The notes under the pieces are model-generated. The model was not told the DNA's origin and did no database searches. It saw only the letters and a program-made list of their open reading frames with translations. This document shows, piece after piece, positions 1-8,479 of a DNA stretch of 64,000 nucleotides. Location of the stretch: the NCBI RefSeq assembly GCF_005403045.1, contig NZ_BJCL01000010.1, positions 124,001 through 188,000 on the forward strand. The letters are read 5' to 3'. Origin of the DNA: Pseudaquabacterium pictum. Its GTDB lineage: Bacteria > Pseudomonadota > Gammaproteobacteria > Burkholderiales > Burkholderiaceae_C. The position numbers and the translations under genes are program-made. Position 1 is the first letter of the stretch, and each line of letters begins with the position of its first letter.

Positions 1-1364
1 TGGCCACCAAGGACAAGACCCAGTACACCTGCAACGCCTGCGGCGCCAGCAGCGCCAAGTGGCTGGGCAAGTGCCCCGGCTGCGGCGAATGGAACACCCT
101 GGAGGAGACCGTCGCCGAGGCCAGCGGTGCCGCCCGCCACCGCTACCAGAGCCTGGCCAAGACCCAGGCGGTGACCACGCTGTCGGAGATCGAGGCGGCC
201 GACGTCGAGCGCACGCCCACCGGCCAGCCCGAGCTGGACCGGGTGCTGGGCGGCGGCATCGTCGAAGGCGGCGTGGTGCTGATCGGCGGCGACCCCGGCA
301 TCGGCAAGAGCACGCTGCTGCTGCAGGCGGCCGAAACCCTGAGTTCACAGGTCAAGGTGCTGTATGTCACCGGTGAGGAAAGCGGTGCCCAGGTGGCACT
401 TCGGGCCCGCCGCCTCGGCCTGGCCGGCACCCAGCTGCGGGTGCTGGCCGAGATCCAGCTGGAGAAGATCCAGGCGGCGCTGGCGGTTGAATCACCGGCC
501 TTCTGCGTGATCGACTCGATCCAGACCGTCTACAGCGACCAGCTCACCAGCGCCCCCGGCAGCGTGGCCCAGGTGCGCGAATGCGCGGCGCAGCTCACCC
601 GCACCGCCAAGGCCAGCGGCTGCGCCATCGTGCTGGTCGGCCATGTCACCAAGGAAGGCGCGCTGGCCGGCCCGCGGGTGCTGGAGCACATCGTCGACAC
701 GGTGCTGTATTTCGAGGGCGACACCCACAGCAGCTACCGGCTGGTGCGGGCGATCAAGAACCGCTTCGGCGCGGTCAACGAGATCGGCGTGTTCGCGATG
801 ACCGAGCGCGGGCTCAAGGGTGTCAGCAACCCCAGCGCGATCTTCCTGTCCACCCACGGCGCGCCGGTGCCGGGCAGCTGCGTGCTGGTCACGCTGGAGG
901 GCACGCGGCCGCTGCTGGTGGAGATCCAGGCGCTGGTCGACAGTGGCGGGCCCAGCCCGCGGCGGCTGTCGGTCGGCCTGGAGCGCGACCGCCTCGCCAT
1001 GCTGCTGGCGGTGCTGCACCGCCACGCCGGCGTGCAGTGCGGCGACCAGGACGTGTTCGTCAATGCGGTCGGCGGCGTGCGCATTTCCGAGCCGGCGGCC
1101 GACCTGGCGGTGCTGCTGGCCATCCAGGGATCCTTGCGCGGCAAGGCGCTGCCCAGCGGCTTCTTCGCCTTCGGCGAGGTGGGCCTGGCCGGCGAGGTGC
1201 GGCCGGCCCCGCGCGGGCAGGAGCGGCTGAAGGAAGCTGCCAAGCTGGGTTTTTCCATCGCCCTGGTGCCGCGCGCCAATGCACCCAAGAAGCCGATCGA
1301 AGGCCTCACGGTGCATGCGGTCGAGCGCATCGAGGAAGCGATCGAGGTGGTGCGCGGGCTCTAG
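1..1364 (+). CDS. radA: DNA repair protein RadA, start codon cut by one base
   Basis: RadA is a RecA-like ATPase that helps branch migration and processing of recombination intermediates in the cytoplasm. The window opens on TG followed by GCC ACC AAG, so only the A of an ATG appears to be missing; the protein would be 454 residues, close to the usual 450-460. An N-terminal zinc finger is visible (CxxC, ten residues, CxxC at residues 11-28). Walker A GDPGIGKS is at 97-104, the RadA-specific KNRFG motif is in the middle, and a Lon-protease-like domain forms the C-terminus. A small membrane protein follows 33 bases downstream on the same strand. The identification is secure; only the exact start lies outside the window. 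Confidence 0.97.
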   Translation, partial: ATKDKTQYTCNACGASSAKWLGKCPGCGEWNTLEETVAEASGAARHRYQSLAKTQAVTTLSEIEAADVERTPTGQPELDRVLGGGIVEGGVVLIGGDPGIGKSTLLLQAAETLSSQVKVLYVTGEESGAQVALRARRLGLAGTQLRVLAEIQLEKIQAALAVESPAFCVIDSIQTVYSDQLTSAPGSVAQVRECAAQLTRTAKASGCAIVLVGHVTKEGALAGPRVLEHIVDTVLYFEGDTHSSYRLVRAIKNRFGAVNEIGVFAMTERGLKGVSNPSAIFLSTHGAPVPGSCVLVTLEGTRPLLVEIQALVDSGGPSPRRLSVGLERDRLAMLLAVLHRHAGVQCGDQDVFVNAVGGVRISEPAADLAVLLAIQGSLRGKALPSGFFAFGEVGLAGEVRPAPRGQERLKEAAKLGFSIALVPRANAPKKPIEGLTVHAVERIEEAIEVVRGL

Positions 1365-1397
1365 TCCCGCGCCGGATCACACACAGGCAGGACAGGC

Positions 1398-1781
1398 ATG
1401 GACGCAAGACTGGGTTGGGCGCTGGCGGTGGTCGGCGTGGCGCTGGGCTGGGTGCAGTGGGGCTGGCAGGGGGTGCTGCTGGCGTTGTCGGTCATCGTCT
1501 TCTGGCTGCTGCTGCAGTTCACCCGCGCGCTGCGGGCCATGCGCGTGGCCGGTGGCGCGCCGGTGGGCCATGTGGCCAGCGCGGTGATGCTGCAGGCCCA
1601 CCTGAAGAAGGGCCACCGGCTGATGGACATCATCCTGCTCACCCGCAGCCTGGGCGAGAAGCTGGCCGACGACCCGGAAACCTTTCGCTGGACCGACGCT
1701 TCCGGCGCATCGGTGACGGTGGAACTGGTCAAGGGCCGCTGCGTGCGGTGGTCGTTCGCGCGGCCGCCCGAGCCGGCCTGA
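1398..1781 (+). CDS. Small membrane protein of unknown function
   Basis: This 127-residue protein has two hydrophobic stretches near its N-terminus (about residues 5-20 and 26-43), then a soluble tail of about 80 residues rich in charged residues. It probably sits in the inner membrane with the tail in the cytoplasm. I recognise no domain or catalytic motif. It follows radA by 33 bases and may be cotranscribed with it. The ATG is the first in frame after the radA stop, although the upstream GGACAGGC is a weak ribosome site. It ends 20 bases before the convergent PEP-CTERM gene, and codon use matches its neighbours, so it is a real gene without an assignable role. Confidence 0.75.
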   Translation: MDARLGWALAVVGVALGWVQWGWQGVLLALSVIVFWLLLQFTRALRAMRVAGGAPVGHVASAVMLQAHLKKGHRLMDIILLTRSLGEKLADDPETFRWTDASGASVTVELVKGRCVRWSFARPPEPA

Positions 1782-1806
1782 GCGTGGCCGGCCTCCGGTC
1801 TCAGGC
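1776..1806. terminator. Stem-loop between convergent genes
   Basis: GCCTGAG (1776-1782) and CTCAGGC (1800-1806) form a seven-base stem across 17 bases. Each arm contains the stop codon of one of the two convergent genes. There is no T-run, so it is only a candidate bidirectional terminator. Confidence 0.4.
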
Positions 1807-2433
1807 GCGGCGGCGGGCGACGAAGCCCACGGCGGCCAGGCCGACCAGCATCAGGGCGTAGGTCTCGGGCTCGGGCACTGGCGCGGCAATGTCGCTGGCA
1901 GCGGCCCACACCGTGGCGTGCGACAGGCCTGCGCTCTGGACGTCGGGAATGTCGAAGTTGATCACCGTGCCGGCGGTGACGCCCGGGCCCATCAGATAGG
2001 CCGCCACTTCGTTGCCTCCCTTCAGGGTGATGATGAACGGGCCGCCGATGTGTTGCAGGAAGCTCAGCGTGCCGCGCGATTCGTCGAGCGTGGTGCGCGC
2101 GGCATCGAAGACGGCCACCGTGGAGCCGCTGCCGATGTTGCTGTCCTTGTATGCCGTCAGCGAGGCCAGTGACAGGCCCTGCCAGCTGGTGCCGCCGACC
2201 AGCGCGGCCAGCTCGCCCGCGCTGTCGTTGCCGCCGACATAGCCGGCGCAGGCCGTGGCGGCCACCGACAGGTCGGTCAGCTGGCAGGCGCCCAGCGTGA
2301 CGTTGCTGCCGCCATGGCCCACGCCATGCCCCTTGCCCGGGTTGGCCGGCTTGCCGGCGTGGGCGGTGAGGCTGGCGGCAGCCAGGGTGGCGATGGCCAG
2401 GGTGCGGGCGAAGGTCTTGGCGGTGGTGTGCAT
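1801..2433 (-). CDS. PEP-CTERM sorting domain protein
   Basis: This is a secreted protein of 210 residues. The N-terminus is a signal peptide (MHTTAKTF, a hydrophobic stretch, then cleavage near THA-G). The C-terminus is a textbook PEP-CTERM anchor: VPEPE, a hydrophobic helix, then ARRRA. PEP-CTERM proteins are processed by an exosortase (EpsH family) and are linked to exopolysaccharide or extracellular matrix; no exosortase lies in this window. The middle has glycine-rich segments and a few cysteines but no domain I can name. I chose the ATG at 2433 because the signal peptide begins there; the open frame upstream to 2592 encodes an unlikely low-complexity extension. It is convergent with the small membrane gene. 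Confidence 0.88.
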   Translation of the reverse strand: MHTTAKTFARTLAIATLAAASLTAHAGKPANPGKGHGVGHGGSNVTLGACQLTDLSVAATACAGYVGGNDSAGELAALVGGTSWQGLSLASLTAYKDSNIGSGSTVAVFDAARTTLDESRGTLSFLQHIGGPFIITLKGGNEVAAYLMGPGVTAGTVINFDIPDVQSAGLSHATVWAAASDIAAPVPEPETYALMLVGLAAVGFVARRRA

Positions 2434-2654
2434 GGTCGGGTTCTTTGGCTGGAGTGGTCGCTCCGGGATGGACCGGACTGTGACCGACCGCGGCCCGCTT
2501 GCGAGGCCCGCCACCCCCGGAGCTGCGGGGGGTCCGGGCGTGCAAAAGTGGCAAAAACGATCGCTTCCTGCACCGGGCGTGAAGCCCGTCACACGGGGTG
2601 CCGGCGGTGGACCGCCGCATAGAATCGCCGCTCTGCATCCAATGAGGAATTCCG
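2434..2654. other. Divergent intergenic region, PEP-CTERM gene / ilvE
   Basis: These 221 bases carry the promoters of two divergent genes. I see an AT-richer patch (2542-2568, around GTGGCAAAAACGATCG) in otherwise GC-rich DNA, and a partial ribosome site (GAGGAATTCCG) just before the ilvE ATG. I could not fit a convincing sigma-70 or sigma-54 promoter. Confidence 0.35.
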
Positions 2655-3578
2655 ATGTCCATGTCCGACCGCGACGGCAAGATCTGGATGGACGGGCAGA
2701 TGGTCGACTGGCGCGACGCCAAGATCCATGTGCTCAGCCACACCCTGCACTACGGCTGTGGCGCCTTCGAGGGCGTGCGGGCCTACAACACCGCCCAGGG
2801 CACGGCCATCTTCCGCCTGCAGGAACACACCGAGCGCCTGTTCAACAGCGCCAAGATCCTGCGCATGAAGATCCCGTTCACGCCCGAGCAGGTGATGCAG
2901 GCCCAGCTCGACGTGGTGCGCGAGAACAAGCTCGAGAGCTGCTACCTGCGCCCGCTGGTGTGGATCGGTGACCAGAAGCTGGGCGTCAGCCCCAAGGGCA
3001 ACACCATCCACCTGATGGTGGCGGCCTGGCCTTGGGGCGCCTACCTGGGCGAGGAAGGCCTGGCCCGCGGCATCCGCGTCAAGACCAGCAGCTACACCCG
3101 CCACCACGTCAACATCACGATGACCCAGGCCAAGGCGGTGAGCAACTACACCAACAGCATCCTGGCCAACATGGAAGCCACGGATGAGGGCTACGACGAG
3201 GCCCTGCTGCTGGACTCGGCCGGCTTCGTCAGCGAAGGCGCGGGCGAGAACCTGTTCATCATCAAGAAGGGCGTGGTCTACACGCCCGACCTGTCCGCCG
3301 GTGCGCTCAACGGCATCACCCGCGACACCATCTTCAACATCTGCAACGACCTGGGTCTGACGCTGAAGGAAAAGCGCATCACCCGCGACGAGGTCTACAT
3401 CTGCGACGAGGCCTTCTTCACCGGCACCGCCGCCGAAGTCACGCCGATCCGCGAGCTCGACCGCATCGAACTCGGCCGCGGCAGCCGCGGGCCGATCACC
3501 GAGAAGATCCAGGCGGCCTTCTTCGACATCGTCAACGGCCGCAACCCCAAGTACGCCGAATGGCTCACCAAGGTCTGA
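2655..3578 (+). CDS. ilvE: Branched-chain amino acid aminotransferase
   Basis: IlvE is a PLP-dependent class IV aminotransferase that performs the last step of leucine, isoleucine and valine synthesis, passing the amino group between glutamate and branched-chain 2-oxo acids in the cytoplasm. The 307 residues match the family length (about 305-310). Family features are visible: LHYGCGAFEGVRAY near the N-terminus, the PLP-lysine region KAVSNYTNSILA, EGAGENLF, and the C-terminal FFTGTAAEVTPI block. GAGGAA lies just upstream of the ATG. A zinc-finger gene starts four bases after the stop, so the two form a tight operon. Confidence 0.96.
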   Translation: MSMSDRDGKIWMDGQMVDWRDAKIHVLSHTLHYGCGAFEGVRAYNTAQGTAIFRLQEHTERLFNSAKILRMKIPFTPEQVMQAQLDVVRENKLESCYLRPLVWIGDQKLGVSPKGNTIHLMVAAWPWGAYLGEEGLARGIRVKTSSYTRHHVNITMTQAKAVSNYTNSILANMEATDEGYDEALLLDSAGFVSEGAGENLFIIKKGVVYTPDLSAGALNGITRDTIFNICNDLGLTLKEKRITRDEVYICDEAFFTGTAAEVTPIRELDRIELGRGSRGPITEKIQAAFFDIVNGRNPKYAEWLTKV

Positions 3579-3582
3579 CGCC

Positions 3583-3786
3583 ATGACCCAACCCGTCGCC
3601 GTGGTCGAAGTGACCGCCCAGGATGTGCAGGGCCCCGGTGTGGTGGCCTGCCCGAACCCGAAGATGGCCCTCTGGAGCACCCACCCCAAGGTGTTCATCG
3701 ACGTGGCCACCACCGGCGAGGGCAAGTGCCCCTACTGCGGCACCGTCTACCGCCTCAAGGCCGGCGAGCAGCTGCACGCACACTGA
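3583..3786 (+). CDS. Zinc-finger domain protein (zf-CHCC type)
   Basis: This 67-residue protein carries the zf-CHCC signature: a histidine in STHPKVFID followed by CPYC near the C-terminus, with another cysteine at VACPNP. The fold is shared with the mitochondrial complex I subunit NDUFS6 and with many small bacterial proteins that usually lie next to ilvE in Betaproteobacteria. A zinc-binding role is inferred from the motif; the cellular job is unknown. It begins four bases after the ilvE stop, so the two are translated from one message. It ends just before the histidine kinase gene. Confidence 0.85.
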   Translation: MTQPVAVVEVTAQDVQGPGVVACPNPKMALWSTHPKVFIDVATTGEGKCPYCGTVYRLKAGEQLHAH

Positions 3787-3812
3787 CGGCAGCCGCCCGA
3801 CGGCCCGTGGCC

Positions 3813-5705
3813 ATGCCGGCCGACGCCGCACTGCCTGACCCGGCGCAGCTGCTGGCACTGGCCCAGTCGGCCCTGCTGACGCAGCTCGACCGGGACGACC
3901 CGGCCCATGCCGTGGCCCAGCTGCTGGCCGATCTGGCCCTGGCCAGCGGGCGCCGCGCCTGGGTCGACGACAACCCGTGTACCGCCCCGGCCCATGCCGA
4001 TGGCAGCACGCTGCACCTGCCGCTGCAGCGCCTGGGCGCGGCCGTGGGCCGCCTGTGCCTGGCACCGGCAGCCGACCTGCCTGCCGTGCCTGCGGCGCAG
4101 GCGCTGGCCCCGGTCACCGACGCCCTGGCGGCGCTGCGCCTGCGCAGCCGGGCCAGCCAGCCGGCGCCGGACCAGGCGGGCTCGGCCAGCGGCGGTGCCC
4201 TGGTGCGGGCGGCGCTGCGTGGTGCCGGCACCTTCGTCTGGGAGTGGCACATCCCCAGCGACCGGTTGGGCGACATCGACGAAGGCTTCCAGCAGCTCGG
4301 CTATCCGCAGGCCCCCGCGCGCCGCACCCAGCAGGACTGGGATGGCCTGATCCACCCCGACGACCGCGCCGCCAACCACGAGGCCTACCTGCGCCATGCC
4401 CGTGGCGAGACGGAGCACTACGCCCACATCTACCGCGCCCGCGCGGCCGATGGCAGCTGGCACTGGCTGCAGGAGCGCGGCCGCATCGTCGACTGGACAC
4501 CCGACGGCCAGCCGCTGCGCATGGTGGGTGTGCAGGCCGACATCACCACCCAGCGCCAGGCCGAGGCGGCGGCCAGCGCGGCTACCCAGCGGCTGGGCAA
4601 GATCGCCGCGCATGTGCCCGGCGCGCTGTTCCAGTTCCAGCGCGACGACGACGGCTTCGGCCGCTTTCCCTACATCAGCGAGCGCAGCCTGGCGCTGTTC
4701 GGCGTGGCTCCGGCCGAGCTGGCGGCCGATGCCGCCCGGCTGCTGCGCCGGGTGGAGGCCGCGCAGCGCGCCGTGGTGATGGCCAGCATCGATGCCTCCG
4801 GCGTCAGCCTGACGCCCTGGGTGCAGGAGTTCCAGGTGCACCGCACCGATGGCGCGCTGCGCTGGATCCGCGGCAGTGCCTCGCCGCAGCGCGAGCCCGA
4901 TGGCCGCGTGCTGTGGCACGGCTACTTCGAGGACCTGACCGAGTGGCATGCGCTGGCCCGCGCCGACCACCGCCAGCGTGTGGCCGAGGCGGCCAACCTG
5001 GCCAAGAACGAGTTCCTCTCGCGCATGAGCCATGAGCTGCGCACGCCGCTCAACGCGGTGCTGGGCTTCGCCCAGCTGATGGGCCTGGACCCGCAGGCAC
5101 CGCTGGCGCCCGACCAGCAGCGCTGGCTGGCGCTGATCCGCCAGTCGGGCGAGCACCTGCTGGCGATGATCGACGACCTGCTCGATCTCACCAGCATCGA
5201 GGCTGGCCGCCTGCCGCTGGCGCCACAGGCGCTGGACCTGCGGCCGCTGGCCGACGACGCCCTGGCCATGGTGGAGGCCGCCGCCGCCCGCCACGACCTG
5301 GCGCTGGCCTGCGAGGGCAGCGGCGTGCTGGCCTGGGCCGACCGCACCCGCCTGCGCCAGGTGCTGATCAACCTCCTGAGCAATGCCGTCAAGTACAACC
5401 GGCCCGGCGGCCGGGTGCTGGTGCGCCTGCTGGCGGCCGACGGCGAGGCGCAGCTGCAGGTGCACGACACCGGCCCCGGCTTGACCGCCGACGAGTGCGC
5501 CCAGCTGTTCGAGCCCTTCAACCGCCTCGGTCAGGCCCAGGGGCCGGTGGAGGGCACCGGCATCGGCCTGACGGTCACCCACCACCTGGTGCGGCTGATG
5601 GGCGGGCGCATCGCGGTGCAGAGCACCCCTGGCGTGGGCAGCTGCTTCAGCGTCACGCTGCCGTTGCCGGCGGCCCAGGGACTTCAGGGCACCAGCTTGC
5701 CGTAG
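3813..5705 (+). CDS. Soluble PAS-domain sensor histidine kinase
   Basis: This hybrid-free sensor kinase has 630 residues from the ATG at 3813; a GTG two codons upstream (3807) is an alternative start. The order is an N-terminal region of about 130 residues without a recognised fold, a PAS/PAC unit (about 138-250, FVWEWHIPSD to VGVQADITT), a second PAS-like unit (about 265-375), a HisKA phosphoacceptor (MSHELRTPLN, phosphorylated His 407) and a HATPase (N box NLLSNAVKYN near 520, G1 DTGPG, G2 GTGIGL near 582). No membrane helix is visible, so it should sense a cytoplasmic signal. No response regulator is adjacent, so its partner is unknown. Its 3' end overlaps the convergent anti-sigma gene by 22 bases. 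Confidence 0.9.
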   Translation: MPADAALPDPAQLLALAQSALLTQLDRDDPAHAVAQLLADLALASGRRAWVDDNPCTAPAHADGSTLHLPLQRLGAAVGRLCLAPAADLPAVPAAQALAPVTDALAALRLRSRASQPAPDQAGSASGGALVRAALRGAGTFVWEWHIPSDRLGDIDEGFQQLGYPQAPARRTQQDWDGLIHPDDRAANHEAYLRHARGETEHYAHIYRARAADGSWHWLQERGRIVDWTPDGQPLRMVGVQADITTQRQAEAAASAATQRLGKIAAHVPGALFQFQRDDDGFGRFPYISERSLALFGVAPAELAADAARLLRRVEAAQRAVVMASIDASGVSLTPWVQEFQVHRTDGALRWIRGSASPQREPDGRVLWHGYFEDLTEWHALARADHRQRVAEAANLAKNEFLSRMSHELRTPLNAVLGFAQLMGLDPQAPLAPDQQRWLALIRQSGEHLLAMIDDLLDLTSIEAGRLPLAPQALDLRPLADDALAMVEAAAARHDLALACEGSGVLAWADRTRLRQVLINLLSNAVKYNRPGGRVLVRLLAADGEAQLQVHDTGPGLTADECAQLFEPFNRLGQAQGPVEGTGIGLTVTHHLVRLMGGRIAVQSTPGVGSCFSVTLPLPAAQGLQGTSLP

Positions 5706-6397
5706 AACACCACGGGCCCGGTGGGCTGGCCCGTCGGCGAGCCGCCGGCAGGCTCCACGCTGACGGCCATGTGGTCGATGCCGCTGCCCTTCAGGCCGCC
5801 TGGCAGGGCACCGGGCCGCAGCACGGTGACGCCGTCGCCGCGGATCAGGCCCAGCGACTTCGGCTTGCCTTCGGCCGGTGCCCACCACAGCTCCAGCGTG
5901 CGGTCGGTCTGCACCGACACCGGCTGCACCGGCCGGGCGACGGCGGCGCGGCCGTCGGCACTGAAGCTGGCCACCACGCTGCCGGCCACCGCCGGGTCCT
6001 TGCCGGTGGTCTGCAGCACCACCATCACCGGCGGCTCGCTGACATCGGGCCGGGTCAGCAGCACTGCCAGCCCCAGCGCGGCCACCGTGGCAAAGCCCGA
6101 CAGCCCGCGCCAGAAGGCCAGGCCGCGCCACCATGGCAGCGGCGGCGCCGCGGCCGGTGCGGCCGCCTCGGGCCACAGCCGCTGGGCGATGCGGTCCCAG
6201 GTGTGGGCTGGCGGCGTCTGCTCCTCGATCACCGCGGTCAGCGGCATCAACCGGGCCTGCCAGTCGGCCACGGCCGCCCGCAGCGCCGGGTGGCCGGGCA
6301 GCAGGGCCTCGAAACGGCGCCGAGCACCACCGCGCAGCGTGCCGGCCACGTACTGGGCCGCCAGCGCATCGGCCAGGGTCTTGTTGGCGTAATCCAT
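5684..6397 (-). CDS. Anti-sigma factor, RskA-like
   Basis: This 237-residue single-pass membrane protein is cotranscribed after an ECF sigma factor; its start lies one base past the sigma stop. The cytoplasmic N-terminal part (NKTLADALAAQYVAGTLRGGARRRFE) matches the anti-sigma-K/RskA class, which lacks the zinc-binding HxxxCxxC of ZAS proteins. A transmembrane helix follows at about residues 105-125. The periplasmic domain carries the RskA pattern (LELWWAPAEGKPKSLG, then a C-terminal SVEPAGGSPTGQPTGPVVFYG). It should hold the sigma factor inactive until a signal, probably through regulated proteolysis. An ATG at 6421 is possible but would overlap the sigma gene by 23 bases. Confidence 0.88.
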   Translation of the reverse strand: MDYANKTLADALAAQYVAGTLRGGARRRFEALLPGHPALRAAVADWQARLMPLTAVIEEQTPPAHTWDRIAQRLWPEAAAPAAAPPLPWWRGLAFWRGLSGFATVAALGLAVLLTRPDVSEPPVMVVLQTTGKDPAVAGSVVASFSADGRAAVARPVQPVSVQTDRTLELWWAPAEGKPKSLGLIRGDGVTVLRPGALPGGLKGSGIDHMAVSVEPAGGSPTGQPTGPVVFYGKLVP

Positions 6398-6398
6398 G

Positions 6399-7040
6399 TC
6401 AGATTCCCACGGCGCCGTCACCGGCGTCCCGTTGTGCGGACCGCTCCAGGCAGGTCTTGAGCGTCAGCAGGGCGCGGCGCACCCAGCTCTTGACCGTGCC
6501 CAGCGGCTGGCGCAGCTGGTCGGCCACCTCGGCATGGGACAGGCCGTCGAAGAAGGCCAGCGCCACGCTCTGCCGCTGCTGGGCGCTCAGGCCCTCCATG
6601 CAGTGGCCGAGCTGGCGGGCATCGCTGGCGCGCTCCAGCAGGTCGGCCGGGCCGGGGGCGTCGTCGGCCAGCCGCTCGGCGCCATCGGGCCGGTCGTCGT
6701 CGTCATCGTCGCCGTGCAGCGATTCCAGGCGCGGCTGGGCCTGTGCCCGGCGCAGGCTGTCGATGGCCTTGTTGCGGGCGATGTGGGTCAGCCAGGTCAG
6801 CGGCTGGGCGCGCTGGGCATCGAAGCTGCCAGCGGCTTTCCAGGCGCTGACGTAGACCTCCTGCAGCAGGTCGTCGGCGAGGTCGCGGTCACGCTGGATG
6901 CGCAGGATGACCGCATACAGGTGGCCACTGCTGAGCGCGTAGACGCGGCGGAAGGCGGCGCGGTCGCCGAGGGCACTGCGTGCCAGCTGCTGCGCCAGCT
7001 CCTGGCTGCGCGCGGTCCAATCGGTCTGGGGTGTCTTCAT
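6399..7040 (-). CDS. ECF RNA polymerase sigma factor, SigK-like
   Basis: This 213-residue ECF sigma factor has a region 2 that binds core polymerase and the -10 element (DLADDLLQEVYVSAWK, then PLTWLTHIARNKAIDSLRR). A region 4 helix-turn-helix (GLSHAEVADQLRQPLGTVKSWVRRALLTLK) recognises the -35 element. The linker between them has a run of six aspartates (residues about 111-116). The anti-sigma gene follows directly, the usual arrangement for SigK/RskA pairs. The start ATG at 7040 is the first in frame. The intergenic region to purU is only 75 bases and should hold both divergent promoters. Confidence 0.93.
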   Translation of the reverse strand: MKTPQTDWTARSQELAQQLARSALGDRAAFRRVYALSSGHLYAVILRIQRDRDLADDLLQEVYVSAWKAAGSFDAQRAQPLTWLTHIARNKAIDSLRRAQAQPRLESLHGDDDDDDRPDGAERLADDAPGPADLLERASDARQLGHCMEGLSAQQRQSVALAFFDGLSHAEVADQLRQPLGTVKSWVRRALLTLKTCLERSAQRDAGDGAVGI

Positions 7041-7115
7041 CGGGGTTGGGCCTTCGGTGGGGCGTGCCTGTGTTGTCTCCGTGCCATCGAGGGGGGCTGC
7101 CTACAATCCGCGACC

Positions 7116-8000
7116 ATGTCGCGACTGAATGAATTCATCCTCACCTTGGCCTGCCGGGACACCACCGGCATCGTCCATGCCGTCTCCGGCCTGCTGTACC
7201 AGGCTGGCTGCAACATCATCGACTCCCAGCAGTTCGGTGACGTGCAGGGTGAGGATGCCACGGGTTTGTTCTTCATGCGTGTGCACTTTGCGGCACCTCC
7301 GCACCTGGCCGACGTGGCGATGCTGGAGAACCTGTTCAGCCATGTACGCACGCAGCACGGAATGGATGCACGCTTCCATGCGGTGGCGCAGCGCCCGCGC
7401 CTGCTGCTGATGGTCAGCAACCACGGCCATTGCCTGAACGACCTGCTGTTCCGCTGGAAAAGCGGGCAGCTGGCGGTGGACATCCCGGCCATCGTCTCCA
7501 ACCACGCCACCTACGCCGCGCTGGCCGACAGCTACGGCATCCCGTTCCACCACCTGCCGCTGCCGCCCGGGGCGGATGCCACCACCAAGCGCGCGCAGGA
7601 GCAGCAGGTGGAGGCCCTGATCGACCGCGAGCGCATCGACCTGGTGGTGCTGGCGCGCTACATGCAGATCCTGAGCCCCGAGTTCTGCGCCGTGCTCAAG
7701 GGCCGGGCGATCAACATCCACCACAGCTTCCTGCCCAGCTTCAAGGGCGCCAAGCCGTACTTCCAGGCCCATGCCCGCGGCGTGAAGCTGATCGGCGCGA
7801 CTGCGCACTACGTCACGGCCGACCTGGACGAGGGCCCGATCATCGAGCAGGACGTGGAGCGGGTGGACCACGCCATGTCGGCCGAGCAGATCACCGCCGT
7901 GGGCCGCGATGTGGAATGCGTGGTGCTGGCCCGCGCAGTGCGCTGGCATGTGCAGCACCGGGTGCTGATGAACGGCCACAAGTCGGTGGTCTTCCGCTGA
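7116..8000 (+). CDS. purU: Formyltetrahydrofolate deformylase
   Basis: PurU hydrolyses 10-formyl-tetrahydrofolate to formate and tetrahydrofolate, balancing one-carbon pools and supplying formate to PurT. The 294-residue protein has an N-terminal ACT domain (about residues 1-85, with CRDTTGIVHAVSGLL) and a formyltransferase domain. The latter shows VSNH, ARYMQIL, the catalytic INIHHSFLPSFKGAKPY segment and the aspartate region DLDEGPIIEQDVERV. Length and motifs match the family closely. The ATG at 7116 begins the ACT domain exactly. A small NTF2-like gene starts eight bases after its stop. Confidence 0.97.
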   Translation: MSRLNEFILTLACRDTTGIVHAVSGLLYQAGCNIIDSQQFGDVQGEDATGLFFMRVHFAAPPHLADVAMLENLFSHVRTQHGMDARFHAVAQRPRLLLMVSNHGHCLNDLLFRWKSGQLAVDIPAIVSNHATYAALADSYGIPFHHLPLPPGADATTKRAQEQQVEALIDRERIDLVVLARYMQILSPEFCAVLKGRAINIHHSFLPSFKGAKPYFQAHARGVKLIGATAHYVTADLDEGPIIEQDVERVDHAMSAEQITAVGRDVECVVLARAVRWHVQHRVLMNGHKSVVFR

Positions 8001-8008
8001 CGCCTGCC

Positions 8009-8461
8009 ATGCCCATCACGCCGCCCCGCGCCGCCCACCTGATGGCCTCGCCCGACGATGTCGAGGCGCAGTTCTACGAGGCCCTGCGCGAGGCCGACCT
8101 GGACAAGCTGATGGCCCTGTGGGCCGACGACGACGAGGTGTTCTGCGTGCACCCCGGCGGACCGCGGGTGGTGGGGCAGCAGGCCATCCGCGTCGCCTTC
8201 GAGGCGGTGTTTGCCAGCAGCGGCCGCATCCAGGCCCAGCCCGAGCGGGTGCGGCGGGTGCACTCGATCGACAGCGCGGTGCACAACCTGGTCGAGCGCA
8301 TCGAGCTGCAGACGTCCGAGGGCGCCCGCACCGGCTTCGTGGTGGCCACCAACGTCTACATCAAGACCGCCCAGGGCTGGCGCATGGTGGCCCACCATGC
8401 CAGCCCCGGCACCGCGCAGGAGACACCGGAGATCGTGGAAGCGCCGTCGGTGCTGCACTGA
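8009..8461 (+). CDS. NTF2/SnoaL-like protein
   Basis: This 150-residue protein has the NTF2-like cone fold pattern. A helical start (VEAQFYEALREADLDKLMALWADDDEVFCVHPGG) is followed by GQQAIRVAFE and a C-terminal strand pair ending GWRMVAHHASP. Such SnoaL/DUF4440 proteins bind or isomerise small molecules, but the substrate cannot be told from sequence. An ATG at 8042 could also start it. It lies eight bases after purU and just before a hydrolase gene, so all three may form one transcript. Confidence 0.82.
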   Translation: MPITPPRAAHLMASPDDVEAQFYEALREADLDKLMALWADDDEVFCVHPGGPRVVGQQAIRVAFEAVFASSGRIQAQPERVRRVHSIDSAVHNLVERIELQTSEGARTGFVVATNVYIKTAQGWRMVAHHASPGTAQETPEIVEAPSVLH

Positions 8462-8479
8462 GGCGTGGTGACGGCGCGC

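Noticed and set aside
492-1316. Long open frames on the minus strand over radA, and similar antisense frames across most genes (for example 3747-6176, 17890-19260, 47788-48966)
   Set aside because: They are low-complexity Arg/Ala/Gly/His-rich translations caused by high GC; each lies over a gene with clear family motifs and has no domain of its own.
2434-2600. Sigma-54 promoter for the PEP-CTERM gene
   Set aside because: A TTGCA element is present, but the GG of the -24 element is not at the required distance.
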